Assembly: GCA_947632215.1 (NCBI GenBank)
Contig: CANROJ010000005.1
Location: forward strand, 16,860 to 80,859
DNA from: an uncultured Flavobacterium sp.
GTDB lineage: Bacteria > Bacteroidota > Bacteroidia > Flavobacteriales > Flavobacteriaceae
Length of the DNA stretch: 64,000 nt
Direction of reading: 5' to 3'
Part shown: positions 44,752 through 54,552 of the stretch, in pieces
How positions within the stretch are numbered: position 1 is the first letter of the stretch
How the letters are laid out: every line of letters starts with the position of its first letter
The notes under the pieces: generated by a model
The model's input: the letters and a program-made list of their open reading frames with translations, nothing else
What the model was told of the DNA's origin: nothing
Databases searched by the model: none
Translations under genes and position numbers: made by a program

Positions 44752-46200
44752 ATGGAAAATACAAATTTATACGACAAAGAATTAGCTTTTCAAGCAGATC
44801 GTAGAAAGGCATGTGTAGAATTTATTAAAATCGCTAGCGACTTATGGTATGATAAATCTATCGAATTATTAATGTTCCGTAATCAACTTATTGATAGAAG
44901 CGTTAGTGATATTATCAACCTTCACGAATATGCAGCTAAATTCGTAAGTAAACCAATTAATATTTTTGATACTGTTGAAATTGCAAAAGCAATTCAACAA
45001 GCTGATTTACCTCCATCTAGAATTGATATCGGTAAGTTAACTTATGAATACCAATTAGAAGAAAATACTGCAGTTGATGCATTATCTTTTGTTACAAATA
45101 AATTAAAAGACGCCAAAGATACCGAACAACTCGTTCCTAAGGATGTAGTTCTTTACGGTTTTGGACGTATTGGACGCTTGTTAGCTCGTGAGCTAATGAA
45201 CAAAATTGGAAAAGGACAACAAATGCGCCTTCGTGCAATTGTAACTCGTGATAAAGACGATGCTACTTTATTAGAAAAACGTGCTTCTCTATTAAAATAT
45301 GACTCTGTTCACGGTAACTTCGAAGGTTCAGTAGTGGCTGATCCACAAAACAAAGCATTAATCATCAATGGACACACAGTACATATGATTTCTGCTAATT
45401 CACCGGAAGAAATTGATTACACACAGTACGATATTGATAATGCTTTAATTATTGATAACACAGGAGTTTTCAAAACAGAGCAAGAATTAGCTCGTCACCT
45501 ATCTTCTAAAGGTGCTGCTAAAGTTTTACTTACAGCTCCAGGAAAAGGTATCCCAAACATCGTACAGGGAGTTAACCAAAAAGAGTACGACCCAGAAACA
45601 GTAGACATCTGGTCAGCGGCTTCTTGTACTACAAACGCTATTACTCCAATCTTAAAGGTAATGGAAGACAACTTTGGTGTAGTTAAAGGACACTTAGAGA
45701 CCATTCACGCCTATACTAATGACCAAAACCTTGTGGACAATATGCATAAGAAGTACCGTCGTGGTAGAGCTGCTGCATTAAACATGGTTATTACAGAAAC
45801 AGGAGCAGGAAGTGCTGTGGCTAAAGCTTTACCGCAATTAGCTGGAAAACTAACTTCAAATGCTATCCGCGTACCTGTACCAAATGGTTCTTTAGTTGTA
45901 TTAAACTTAGATATTAATAAAGCTACTACAGTACAGGAGTTAAACCAAGTAATGCACAACGCTGCTTTACAAGGGGATTTAGTAGAGCAAATCAAATACT
46001 CTATCAACAACGAACTAGTATCTTCTGATATTGTTGGAACTTCTGCTCCATCTATCTATGATAGTAAAGCTACCATTGTTTCGGCAGATGGAAAAAGCGT
46101 AGTATTATATGTATGGTATGATAACGAATATGGTTATAGCCACCAAGTAATTCGCTTAGCCAAATACATCGCTCAAGTAAGACGTTACACTTACTACTAG
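44752..46200 (+). CDS. gap: Glyceraldehyde-3-phosphate dehydrogenase with N-terminal extension
   Basis: NAD(P)-dependent phosphorylating dehydrogenase. At 482 aa it is about 145 residues longer than the usual 335. The Rossmann fold starts only at about residue 128 (VVLYGFGRIGRLLAREL); the extension before it is helical and charged (KELAFQADRRKACVEFIKIA). The catalytic Cys lies in SAASCTTNAITPIL and the conserved His in HAYTNDQNL; WYDNEYGYSHQVIR is at the C-terminus. Extended GAPDHs of this length exist in several Bacteroidota and gammaproteobacteria; the extension's role is not clear to me. It is followed by a very strong terminator. Confidence 0.95.
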   Translation: MENTNLYDKELAFQADRRKACVEFIKIASDLWYDKSIELLMFRNQLIDRSVSDIINLHEYAAKFVSKPINIFDTVEIAKAIQQADLPPSRIDIGKLTYEYQLEENTAVDALSFVTNKLKDAKDTEQLVPKDVVLYGFGRIGRLLARELMNKIGKGQQMRLRAIVTRDKDDATLLEKRASLLKYDSVHGNFEGSVVADPQNKALIINGHTVHMISANSPEEIDYTQYDIDNALIIDNTGVFKTEQELARHLSSKGAAKVLLTAPGKGIPNIVQGVNQKEYDPETVDIWSAASCTTNAITPILKVMEDNFGVVKGHLETIHAYTNDQNLVDNMHKKYRRGRAAALNMVITETGAGSAVAKALPQLAGKLTSNAIRVPVPNGSLVVLNLDINKATTVQELNQVMHNAALQGDLVEQIKYSINNELVSSDIVGTSAPSIYDSKATIVSADGKSVVLYVWYDNEYGYSHQVIRLAKYIAQVRRYTYY

Positions 46201-46235
46201 TAGATATTTTACTCTAGAAAAAGAGTCAGAAATAC

Positions 46236-46268
46236 AAAAGCCCTAGAAAATTTTCTAGGGCTTTTTTT
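46236..46268 (+). terminator. gap terminator
   Basis: Perfect 15-bp palindrome AAAAGCCCTAGAAAA / TTTTCTAGGGCTTTT ending in T7, 36 nt past the gap stop. Confidence 0.92.
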
Positions 46269-46410
46269 CTATAACATATATAAGTATCCGCCTGACCAAC
46301 CCCACCTTTGCTAGTTTAGTATAAGGTAATCAAGCAAGTACATATATAAGACTGTTTTAACAATGAGTTTTATAGAGTTGAATTATTACAAGACTGCATT
46401 ATCTATAGAA

Positions 46411-46980
46411 CTACTTCTTAATTAACTCATCTAAACAGACTCTAAATTTACTGCTATTCCAATTGGCAGCTCTAAACTTTTTAGCTACTAAATTACTGTT
46501 TTTATCTATCACAAAAGAGGCAGGTAAACTCTGGGAATATATAACCCCTGGAGCAGAAGCATTTGTAAAGTATACCGGAAGAGTATACTTATTGTTTTGT
46601 TGAAATTCAGCCACAACCCCTGGATCTTGATTTGTTATAAATAAAAAAACTACCTTATCTTTATAATCCTCATAGAGAGCTTGAAAACTTGGTTTCTCAG
46701 CTAAACATGGCGGGCACCAAGTAGCCCAAAAATTAATAATAACCACCTTGTTGCTCAGCTGGCTAAAATCGAACTCTTTGCCAGCTTGGTCATAAATTTT
46801 CCAGTCTCCGTAGTCCACATGTTGATAATCTTCTACCTTCTCTAAAGTAGGACTCATAGCTATTACCCTATTGAGCCACACCTTAAGGCTAGTTCCCAAA
46901 GGAGTAAAGACTAGTAGTAGAATGAGTCCAACCCAAATAATATTTGAAACCTGACTCTTTTTTTTACTTTTTTTGTTCAT
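46411..46980 (-). CDS. TlpA-family thioredoxin-like protein, membrane-anchored
   Basis: Periplasmic-facing thiol-disulfide oxidoreductase. The start is ATG 46980 (MNKKSKKKS), after which a basic stretch and one membrane helix (IIWVGLILLLVFTPLGTSL) form a signal anchor; this gives 189 aa. The active site is NFWATWCPPCLAEKPSF, with the cis-Pro in SLPASFVIDKN. Such proteins serve cytochrome c maturation or periplasmic reduction; the partner is not in the window. The CPPC motif, rather than CxHC, fits a reducing TlpA/ResA role. Confidence 0.92.
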   Translation of the reverse strand: MNKKSKKKSQVSNIIWVGLILLLVFTPLGTSLKVWLNRVIAMSPTLEKVEDYQHVDYGDWKIYDQAGKEFDFSQLSNKVVIINFWATWCPPCLAEKPSFQALYEDYKDKVVFLFITNQDPGVVAEFQQNNKYTLPVYFTNASAPGVIYSQSLPASFVIDKNSNLVAKKFRAANWNSSKFRVCLDELIKK

Positions 46981-47110
46981 TTTTTCTTTCCAACAATAAA
47001 TTTTTATCAATATTACGCCAAAGATTGCATTTTAATGGATTTTACGCGCGTTAAATAACTTAAAAAATATGCTAAGTACACAATCAATAGCATTTAAAAC
47101 AATCCTTGAG

Positions 47111-47248
47111 CTAGATAATAGGTAAATACATAGAGTAGAGCTTATCTTCTTGTAAATCTTTATTACCCTTGTGTGAGCACCCAAAAATAAAGCCATCAGA
47201 AAATATAATACGTAAGGATCCTTTAAAAAAACTCAACCACGCTTTCAA
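47111..47248 (-). CDS. Possible 45-aa ORF with TTG start
   Basis: A short minus-strand frame between acnA and tlpA, below the track cutoff, reads MKAWLSFFKGSLRIIFSDG and then FIFGCSHKGNKDLQEDKLYS. It has no ATG start. Composition is protein-like, but without homology or an RBS it may be chance or a remnant. Confidence 0.2.
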   Translation of the reverse strand: MKAWLSFFKGSLRIIFSDGFIFGCSHKGNKDLQEDKLYSMYLPII

Positions 47249-47266
47249 GAACCTATTTTAAAGTAA

Positions 47267-47299
47267 ATACCCCAAAGAGCATTTAACTTTTTGGGGTAT
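47267..47299 (-). terminator. Hairpin downstream of the first aconitase gene
   Basis: 10-bp stem ATACCCCAAA / TTTGGGGTAT, 55 nt past the stop of the 47.4-49.6 kb gene. The T run after it on the minus strand is weak. Confidence 0.6.
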
Positions 47300-47354
47300 A
47301 TCTATTTTACTTGTTCATTATGGACTTTTAATTCATCCAAAACAGTTGGGTAAA

Positions 47355-49616
47355 TTATTTTCCTTGAGCAATTAAGTTTAATGCAGAACCTGCTTTAAAC
47401 CACTCTATTTGACTATCATTATAGGTGTGATTAGCCACGATAATATCCTTAGAACCATCTTTGTGTACAAATTCTAAAGTCAAAGGTTTATCTGGAGCAA
47501 ACTCATTTAAGTCTAAGAAATTGATTGTATCATCTTCTAAAATCTTATCATAATCCATTTCGTTTGCGAAAGTCAGAGCCAACATACCTTGTTTTTTAAG
47601 GTTTGTTTCGTGAATACGAGCAAAAGATTTCACTAAAACAGCCATAACACCTAAATGACGTGGTTCCATAGCGGCATGTTCACGAGAGGATCCTTCTCCG
47701 TAGTTCTGATCCCCTACAACAATTGTTGTAACACCAGCTGCTTTATATTGTCTTTGGGTATCTGGTACGCTTCCATACTCACCCGTTAATTGATTCTTAA
47801 CAGAGTTTGTCTTGTGGTTAAAAGCATTCTCAGCACCAATGAGCATATTGTTAGAAATATTATCTAAGTGCCCACGGTAACGCAACCAAGGTCCAGCCAT
47901 TGAAATGTGATCGGTGGTACACTTACCAAATGCTTTAATAAGTAGCTTAGCACCTTTTATATTTTGTCCATCCCATGGAGCAAAGGGCTCTAAAAGCTGT
48001 AAGCGAGAAGACTCATCTGAAACAACTACCTCAATATTAGAACCATCGCTAGCAGGAGCTTGATAACCTGGATCCTCTACATCAAATCCTTTGGTTGGTA
48101 ATTCATCTCCTGTTGGAGGTAATAACTTAACCTCTTGCCCCTTATCATTAATTAAAGTATCGGTAATTGGGTTAAACCCTAAATCTCCTGAAATAGCTAA
48201 GGCTGCAACCATCTCAGGTGAAGTAACAAAAGCATGTGTATTTGGATTACCATCGGCACGCTTAGAGAAGTTACGGTTAAAAGAGTGAACAATAGTGTTC
48301 TTTTCTTGTTTATCGGCTCCAGCGCGATCCCACTGACCAATACAAGGACCACAAGCATTTGTAAATACTTTAGTTCCCATTTTCTCAAATGTCTCTATAA
48401 TACCATCTCTTTCGATAGTATAGCGAATAAGCTCCGAACCTGGATTAATTCCAAACTCGGCCTTTGGAGTAATTCCGTGCTTTACGGCTTGCTCCACTAT
48501 TGAAGCGGCTCTACTCATATCTTCGTACGATGAATTAGTACAAGAACCAATTAATCCCCACTCTACTTTTTGTGGCCATCCATTAGCTGCAAGTTCCTTT
48601 TTCATTTTAGAAACCGGTGTACCTCTATCTGGGGTAAATGGTCCATTGATGTAGGGCTCTAATTCTGATAAGTTGATTTCAATTACCTGATCAAAATAAG
48701 TATAAGGATCTTGGTAAACTTCCTTATCTCCTGTTAAGTACTCTGCAACGGTATCAGCAGCGTCCACAACGTCTTGACGTCCAGTAGCGCTTAAATAACG
48801 GCGCATAGAATCATCATATCCGAAAGTAGAAGTAGTTGCACCAATCTCAGCACCCATATTACAGATAGTTCCCTTACCTGTACAGCTCATAGACTCTGCA
48901 CCTTCTCCGAAATATTCAACAACAGCCCCTGTTCCACCTTTTACAGTTAGAATATCTGCCACGCGCAGAATAACATCTTTTGGCGCTGTCCATCCATTTA
49001 ACTTACCTGTTAACTTTACTCCAATTAACTTTGGAAATTTTAATTCCCAAGCCATTCCTGCCATTACATCTACCGCGTCAGCTCCACCAACACCAATAGC
49101 TAACATCCCTAGACCTCCAGCATTTACTGTGTGAGAGTCTGTACCGATCATTAGCCCTCCAGGAAATGCGTAATTCTCAAGTAAAATTTGATGTATAATA
49201 CCAGCTCCTGGGTTCCAGAATCCAATACCATACTTATTAGAAACAGAAGCTAAGAAGTCAAAAACTTCAGAACTCTGTGATTTTGCAACTTTTAAATCTG
49301 TTTCCGCCCCTACCTTGGCTTGAATAAGGTGATCACAATGCACCGTTGTTGGAACAGCTACTTTGGATTTACCGGCATGCATAAATTGCAACAAAGCCAT
49401 CTGCGCAGTGGCATCCTGACAAGCAACGCGGTCGGGAGCAAAATCGACGTAATCTTTTGCTCTAGTAAAAGCGCGACTAGGAGCACCTTGCCATAAGTGA
49501 GAGTATAAAATCTTTTCTGAAAGAGTTAAAGGACGCCCCACTAATTCACGTGCTTTATCTACACGTGCAGGCATTTCCTTATAAACCTTCTTAATCATTT
49601 CAATATCAAAAGCCAT
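47355..49616 (-). CDS. Aconitate hydratase, mitochondrial/AcnA-like type
   Basis: Citrate-isocitrate isomerase of the TCA cycle with a [4Fe-4S] cluster. The start is ATG 49616 ([20 protein letters not shown]), giving 753 aa, the size of mitochondrial-type aconitases. The three cluster Cys are in [12 protein letters not shown] and [34 protein letters not shown] and [17 protein letters not shown] line the active site. It lies downstream of acnB, same strand, but a bidirectional terminator separates the two genes, so they are probably expressed independently. Confidence 0.96.
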   Translation of the reverse strand: MAFDIEMIKKVYKEMPARVDKARELVGRPLTLSEKILYSHLWQGAPSRAFTRAKDYVDFAPDRVACQDATAQMALLQFMHAGKSKVAVPTTVHCDHLIQAKVGAETDLKVAKSQSSEVFDFLASVSNKYGIGFWNPGAGIIHQILLENYAFPGGLMIGTDSHTVNAGGLGMLAIGVGGADAVDVMAGMAWELKFPKLIGVKLTGKLNGWTAPKDVILRVADILTVKGGTGAVVEYFGEGAESMSCTGKGTICNMGAEIGATTSTFGYDDSMRRYLSATGRQDVVDAADTVAEYLTGDKEVYQDPYTYFDQVIEINLSELEPYINGPFTPDRGTPVSKMKKELAANGWPQKVEWGLIGSCTNSSYEDMSRAASIVEQAVKHGITPKAEFGINPGSELIRYTIERDGIIETFEKMGTKVFTNACGPCIGQWDRAGADKQEKNTIVHSFNRNFSKRADGNPNTHAFVTSPEMVAALAISGDLGFNPITDTLINDKGQEVKLLPPTGDELPTKGFDVEDPGYQAPASDGSNIEVVVSDESSRLQLLEPFAPWDGQNIKGAKLLIKAFGKCTTDHISMAGPWLRYRGHLDNISNNMLIGAENAFNHKTNSVKNQLTGEYGSVPDTQRQYKAAGVTTIVVGDQNYGEGSSREHAAMEPRHLGVMAVLVKSFARIHETNLKKQGMLALTFANEMDYDKILEDDTINFLDLNEFAPDKPLTLEFVHKDGSKDIIVANHTYNDSQIEWFKAGSALNLIAQGK

Positions 49617-49883
49617 AATATAATTATTAAGTGTTGTAAATAACTCCATACAAGTTAAAAAATATTCTAGTGATAAACCTTATTTTTAATGTTAATTAGC
49701 CCTTAATACCAACTATTTAGAACTAATTTAATTAAAAACCCAAATTTTGTGTATTACCTGGTTAATCAACCGTTTTGATAAGGGCTAACAAGAGTATTAA
49801 TACACCACTATATACTAAGAACAGCATCTAAAATCACACTTGAAGCTTCTAATATAATTTTGGATATAAAGTAAGGATAAATA

Positions 49884-49919
49884 AAAAATGGGAGGACTCA
49901 AAAGAGTTCTCCCATTTTT
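49884..49919. terminator. Terminator after acnB (two-way)
   Basis: 16-bp stem AAAAATGGGAGGACTC / GAGTTCTCCCATTTTT with one mismatch and a 4-nt loop; T-rich on both sides. It lies 45 nt past the acnB stop. Confidence 0.85.
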
Positions 49920-49963
49920 ATGGTATATAAATCTTTCTCCTATTAAAAAAGGATAAAAACGTA

Positions 49964-52729
49964 TTATTTTGTTGTTGAAATTGGAGCAAACTTAGTTAAG
50001 TTAATTCCTTGTACAGCAGCTTTATACTCCTCTACAGTTGGTATTCTTCCCAAGATAGCAGAAAGAACTACAACTGGAGTAGAAGCCAATAAAGACTCTC
50101 CTTTTTTGCGCTCTGAATCTTCCACTACACGTCCTTGGAACAAACGAGTTGAAGTAGCCATTACCGTATCTCCTTTAGCAGCCTTTTCTTGGTTACCCAT
50201 ACAAAGGTTACAACCAGGACGCTCTAAATACATAACATTATCATATTCTGTACGCGTAGCTGTCTTAGGTAAAAGATCGCTGAATTCAAAACCAGAATAT
50301 TTCTGTAAGAACTCCCAATCTCCTTCTGCTTTTAACTCATCAATAATGTTATAAGTAGGAGCAGAAACAACTAAAGGTGCTTTAAAAGTAACCGTACCTG
50401 TTTGTTCCTCTAGGTTTTTAAGCATTTGAGAAACGATTTTTAAATCGTCTTTATGCACCATACAAGAACCAACAAATCCTAAGTCTACTTTTTTATCCCC
50501 ACCATAGAAAGAAAGCTCTCTAATAGTATCGTGTGTATAACGCTTAGAAACATCGTCATTATTTACATCTGGATCGGCAATCATTGGTTCATCAATGATA
50601 TCTAAATCAATAACAACCTCAGCAAAATACTTAGCGTTATCATCTGGAGTTAAAGCAGGTTTATCACCTGATTTAATTTCCTCGATACGCTTATTAGCTT
50701 TATTGATTAAACCTTGTAATACTTTATTCTCATTATCCATACCTTTTTCAATCATGATTTGGATACGTCTTTTAGCAATTTCTAAAGACTCAATTAAAGT
50801 ATCATCCTGAGAAATACAGATAGAAGCTTTAGCTTTCATCTCTGCAGTCCAGTCAGTAAAAGTAAATGCTTGATCGGCTAATAAAGTACCTATGTGTACT
50901 TCGATAATTCTTCCTTGGAATACGTTATCTCCACCAAACTGTTGTAGCATTTGAGATTGAGTAGCATGAACAACATCACGGAAATCCATATGTGGTTTCA
51001 TAGTTCCTTTGAAAGTAACCTTTACAGACTCTGGAATTGGCATAGAAGCTTCTCCTGTAGCTAATGCAAGAGCTACCGTACCTGAATCGGCACCAAAGGC
51101 AACACCCTTACTCATTCTTGTATGAGAGTCACCACCGATAATAATAGCCCAATCATCGATAGTAATATCATTTAATACTTTGTGAATAACGTCGGTCATT
51201 GAATGATATTCTCCCTTAGGGTCACGTGCAGTGATTAATCCGAAATCATTCATAAACTTCATCAACTTAGGAATATTAGCTTGCGCTTTCTTATCCCAAA
51301 CCGAAGCAGTGTGACATCCTGATTGGTATGCTCCATCAACAATTGGAGAAATAACTGTAGCAGCCATTGCCTCTAATTCTTGAGCTGTCATTAATCCTGT
51401 AGTATCTTGAGATCCTACAATATTAACCTCTACGCGAACATCCGATCCAGCATGTAATACCTTACCTGGAGCTACTCCTACAGCGTTTTTGTTAAAAATT
51501 TTCTCCACTGCAGTAAGTCCTTGCCCCTCAATTGAGATTTCCTTAGATGGAGCAAATACCACAGGAGCAGTTTCATTTAATAACTTAGCTGCAAAAGTTT
51601 GGATTTTCTTACCAAAAACAATAGCGTATGATCCACCTGCTCTGATAAATTCCATTTTTTGAGGAGTAAGAGCCTTTGAGATATCAATTAACTCTTTATC
51701 CCCTTGATATAATTTCTTTGTTTGTGTATTAATAGTAAGTACAGTACCTGTCTCTACAGAGTAAACTTGCTCTAAAACTGGTTCTGATTTTTCATTCAAA
51801 ACAACCTCGCCATTAGCATCTGTTTTCTTTACCCAGTTCTTAAGGTCTAATCCAATACCACCAGTTACATCAACTGTAGTTAAGAAAATAGGTGAAATAC
51901 CATTGGTACCTGCAACAATTGGAGCAATGTTTACAAACGGCACATAAGGACTAGCTTGTTTACCTGTCCAAAGAGCTACGTTATTTACCCCTGACATTCT
52001 AGAGGATCCAACTCCCATAGTTCCTTTTTCAGCAACTAACATCACACTTGCATCTGGATGTAATTCCTGTAGAGCTTTAATTTGTTTTTGAGCCTCTGGA
52101 GTTATCATACACTGTCCGTGTAATTCGCGGTCAGAACGAGAGTGAGCTTGATTACCTGGAGATAATAAATCGGTAGAAATATCTCCTTCACCTGCTACAA
52201 AAGTAACTACTTTAATTTCTTTAGCTATTTGTGGTAATTCTGTAAAGAACTCCGCCTTAGCATAACTCTCAATAATATCTTTAGCTACAAGATTACCTTT
52301 TAAGAAAGCTTCTTTTAAACGGTCTGTATCTGCGTCATATAAGAAAACTTGAGTTTTAAGTACTTTAGCAGCTTTTTGTGCAATTTGCTCGTCATTTCCT
52401 AAAGCTAAGTCTAAAAGAACAGCAATAGAAGGTCCCCCTTTCATATGAGACAATAATTCAAAAGCAAAATCTACACTAATTTCCTTTACAGATTCAGTAC
52501 CTAAGATAATTTGCTTTAAAAATTCTGCTTTAACACCAGCTGCACTAGTAGTACCAGGCAATACATTATAAATAAATAATTGTAAAGACCCTTGGCGCCC
52601 TGGATTATTTAGATCTTTAATTTGATCGATAATTTCGTTTAATAATTCTGCATCATCAATTGGTTTTGGGTGAAGACCAACGAGTTTTCTTTCTTCAATT
52701 TCGTTAACGTAATCCTTGTAAAGGCTCAT
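49964..52729 (-). CDS. acnB: Bifunctional aconitate hydratase 2 / 2-methylisocitrate dehydratase
   Basis: AcnB-type aconitase, also active on 2-methylaconitate. Start at ATG 52729 (MSLYKDYVNEIEERKLVG) gives 921 aa; the longer track start has no family counterpart. The order is HEAT-like N-terminal domain (1-160), swivel domain 4 moved to the N-terminal side, then catalytic domains 1-3, as in AcnB. Cluster Cys are in GFVGSCMVHKDD and LERPGCNLCMGNQ. GGDSHTRMSKGVAFGADSG is also typical. The gene has a well-formed promoter about 200 nt upstream, leaving an unusually long 5' leader. Confidence 0.96.
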   Translation of the reverse strand: MSLYKDYVNEIEERKLVGLHPKPIDDAELLNEIIDQIKDLNNPGRQGSLQLFIYNVLPGTTSAAGVKAEFLKQIILGTESVKEISVDFAFELLSHMKGGPSIAVLLDLALGNDEQIAQKAAKVLKTQVFLYDADTDRLKEAFLKGNLVAKDIIESYAKAEFFTELPQIAKEIKVVTFVAGEGDISTDLLSPGNQAHSRSDRELHGQCMITPEAQKQIKALQELHPDASVMLVAEKGTMGVGSSRMSGVNNVALWTGKQASPYVPFVNIAPIVAGTNGISPIFLTTVDVTGGIGLDLKNWVKKTDANGEVVLNEKSEPVLEQVYSVETGTVLTINTQTKKLYQGDKELIDISKALTPQKMEFIRAGGSYAIVFGKKIQTFAAKLLNETAPVVFAPSKEISIEGQGLTAVEKIFNKNAVGVAPGKVLHAGSDVRVEVNIVGSQDTTGLMTAQELEAMAATVISPIVDGAYQSGCHTASVWDKKAQANIPKLMKFMNDFGLITARDPKGEYHSMTDVIHKVLNDITIDDWAIIIGGDSHTRMSKGVAFGADSGTVALALATGEASMPIPESVKVTFKGTMKPHMDFRDVVHATQSQMLQQFGGDNVFQGRIIEVHIGTLLADQAFTFTDWTAEMKAKASICISQDDTLIESLEIAKRRIQIMIEKGMDNENKVLQGLINKANKRIEEIKSGDKPALTPDDNAKYFAEVVIDLDIIDEPMIADPDVNNDDVSKRYTHDTIRELSFYGGDKKVDLGFVGSCMVHKDDLKIVSQMLKNLEEQTGTVTFKAPLVVSAPTYNIIDELKAEGDWEFLQKYSGFEFSDLLPKTATRTEYDNVMYLERPGCNLCMGNQEKAAKGDTVMATSTRLFQGRVVEDSERKKGESLLASTPVVVLSAILGRIPTVEEYKAAVQGINLTKFAPISTTK

Positions 52730-52930
52730 ATTTATTTTCTTTAGATTATTATAAGTTGGTGTAGAGAAGTTTTGCCTTATATACAACCAACTTTCTTAAA
52801 ATTTCATTGTTTAGTTTTGCAAAATTCACAAGTCTTTATTGAGTATGGACTCTTAGGTAAAACTATATCTGTTAAAGTAGATAAGTACTAAAAACATTTC
52901 AATAAAGCAATACATTTGCTTTTTGCACTG

Positions 52931-52960
52931 CAAATTTACGCAAACTAATTTATATTCAAA
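52931..52960 (-). promoter_or_regulatory. acnB promoter with long 5' leader
   Basis: TTTG (52960-52957), 18 nt, then TAAATTTG (52938-52931), matching both consensus elements. The predicted start near 52926 is about 195 nt before the acnB ATG. The leader contains no leader ORF or terminator that I can recognise. Confidence 0.6.
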
Positions 52961-53121
52961 AGTTTTTAATCATTCCTATAAAACAGAGAATTATTATTTA
53001 TAAAGATTCTATTATGATGATAAAAATCCAATGTGTTAAAACAAATCCCTACATTATTGCTGATTCTTTTTAAAATTTAATGTTTACAATAGCAAATTAG
53101 AATTTTTGAAGTTGTTTTAAT

Positions 53122-53162
53122 AAAAAAATGACATTTCAGCTAATTACTAAAATGTCATTTTT
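53122..53162 (-). terminator. Terminator of the chaperone/isomerase operon
   Basis: 13-bp stem AAAAATGACATTT / AAATGTCATTTTT with a 13-nt loop; T-rich on the minus strand, 23 nt past the stop. Confidence 0.85.
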
Positions 53163-53184
53163 GTTTATTCGAATTATAATATTC

Positions 53185-54552
53185 TTATTTTTTCATCCAA
53201 TTATTACGGAATTCACAGTCTCTAAATTCCCCTTGAATGTTGATATGCACATCCTTTAAGGTCTTAGCAATCCATTTTTGTACTTCTTCGGCTTGTTTTT
53301 TGTTTAAAGCCATGGTGCGAACCTTTGTATAATCGTTTGCAAAATCAACTTTATGCTCGTCAAATTTTTTGTTAACCATTACAATACGGTAGGCCTTTTC
53401 GTTCTTTCTAGGATCAAAAGTCATTGCAACAGGTGAAACCTGACCTTGCTCCAAAGGTGCTACTAATTGGTATAGCTCACGATCGTCCATGGTATTTAAC
53501 TCAAAACGAGTTTCCATAGTCATAGGGTCTTTCATAATCCCTCCATTTAAACGAGTATCTATATCATCAGAAGAAGCCGCTGCGGCTTGCTCGAAAGTGA
53601 TTTCTTTATTTACGATCTTCTCGCGAATACCAGAGAGTTTTTGCTTAGCCTCTTCTAAAGCTTGAGGGGTAGCCACTGGCATAAGTAAAATATGACGCAA
53701 ATCTAAGTGTTGACCTCTGATTTTCTCCAAGTATATCATATGGAATCCAAACTCGGTTTCAAAAGGCTCAGAAACTTCACCTTCGGCCATACTAAAGGCA
53801 ACTTCTTTAAATTCTTTAGCAAATGGATCTTTTTTAGTTATAGAGTAAAAACCTCCATTGGTAGCAGATCCTGGATCCTCACTAAAAAGAACAGCCTTAG
53901 TAAAGAAACTAGCCCCATTGTTTACCACATCATCTCTCATGTCATTTAAACGATCGATAACTTTTTGCTTTTGTTCTTTTGAAATCTCTGGTTTGATAAC
54001 AATCTGAGCAACCTCAACCTCATCTCCTACCATTGGAACTTTATCCTGTGGAATACTAACAAAGAACTGACGTACTTCCTCTGGGGTAATAGTCACTTTA
54101 TTTACAACATGCTGTTGCATGTTCTCGGTTAATTTATTTTGCTTTACAATATCAAAGAAGTAAGAACGGAATTCCTCTTCGGTATCTTTATTATAAAAAG
54201 ATAAAATTCTCTCCATAGAACCTACACTTTCGATCATGCGGTTAATCTGGTCGCTCATAAAAGAATTTACCTCGCTATCTGGTACATCTAAACTATCTTG
54301 TACTGCTTGGTGAGCGAAAAGCTTATCTTCTAAAAGACGCTCAAAAATTTCACAACGAGAAAGGTAATCCACCGGAGCGTTCTGTGCTTTTAATTCGATG
54401 ATGGTTTTATCAATTTCCGAATCTAAAATAACATACTTTCCAACTACTCCTACTACTCCATCGATTTTACGCTTTGTTTGAGCGTAAGAAAAACCTATAA
54501 AAGACAAGGCCATTGCACAAATAAACCAGGTCTTTACTTTAAAAAACTTCAT
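53185..54552 (-). CDS. Periplasmic peptidyl-prolyl isomerase, SurA-like
   Basis: Chaperone/isomerase for outer-membrane proteins. Start at ATG 54552 (MKFFKVKTWFICAMALS), a signal peptide cleaved after SYAQ; 455 aa. The N-terminal SurA-type chaperone domain begins VDGVVGVVGKYVILDSEID. Two parvulin (PpiC) modules follow: VEVAQIVIKPE... SEDPGSATNGGFYSI and LRHILLMPVATP... SSDDIDTRLNGGIM. The second is more degenerate, as in SurA proteins where one module is inactive. Its start overlaps the upstream gene's stop by 14 nt, so the two are probably coupled and work on the same clients. Confidence 0.92.
   Translation of the reverse strand: MKFFKVKTWFICAMALSFIGFSYAQTKRKIDGVVGVVGKYVILDSEIDKTIIELKAQNAPVDYLSRCEIFERLLEDKLFAHQAVQDSLDVPDSEVNSFMSDQINRMIESVGSMERILSFYNKDTEEEFRSYFFDIVKQNKLTENMQQHVVNKVTITPEEVRQFFVSIPQDKVPMVGDEVEVAQIVIKPEISKEQKQKVIDRLNDMRDDVVNNGASFFTKAVLFSEDPGSATNGGFYSITKKDPFAKEFKEVAFSMAEGEVSEPFETEFGFHMIYLEKIRGQHLDLRHILLMPVATPQALEEAKQKLSGIREKIVNKEITFEQAAAASSDDIDTRLNGGIMKDPMTMETRFELNTMDDRELYQLVAPLEQGQVSPVAMTFDPRKNEKAYRIVMVNKKFDEHKVDFANDYTKVRTMALNKKQAEEVQKWIAKTLKDVHINIQGEFRDCEFRNNWMKK

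Noticed and set aside
49617-49649. 11-residue N-terminal extension of the 753-aa aconitase
   Set aside because: Not part of the family N-terminus; [10 protein letters not shown] is the usual start.
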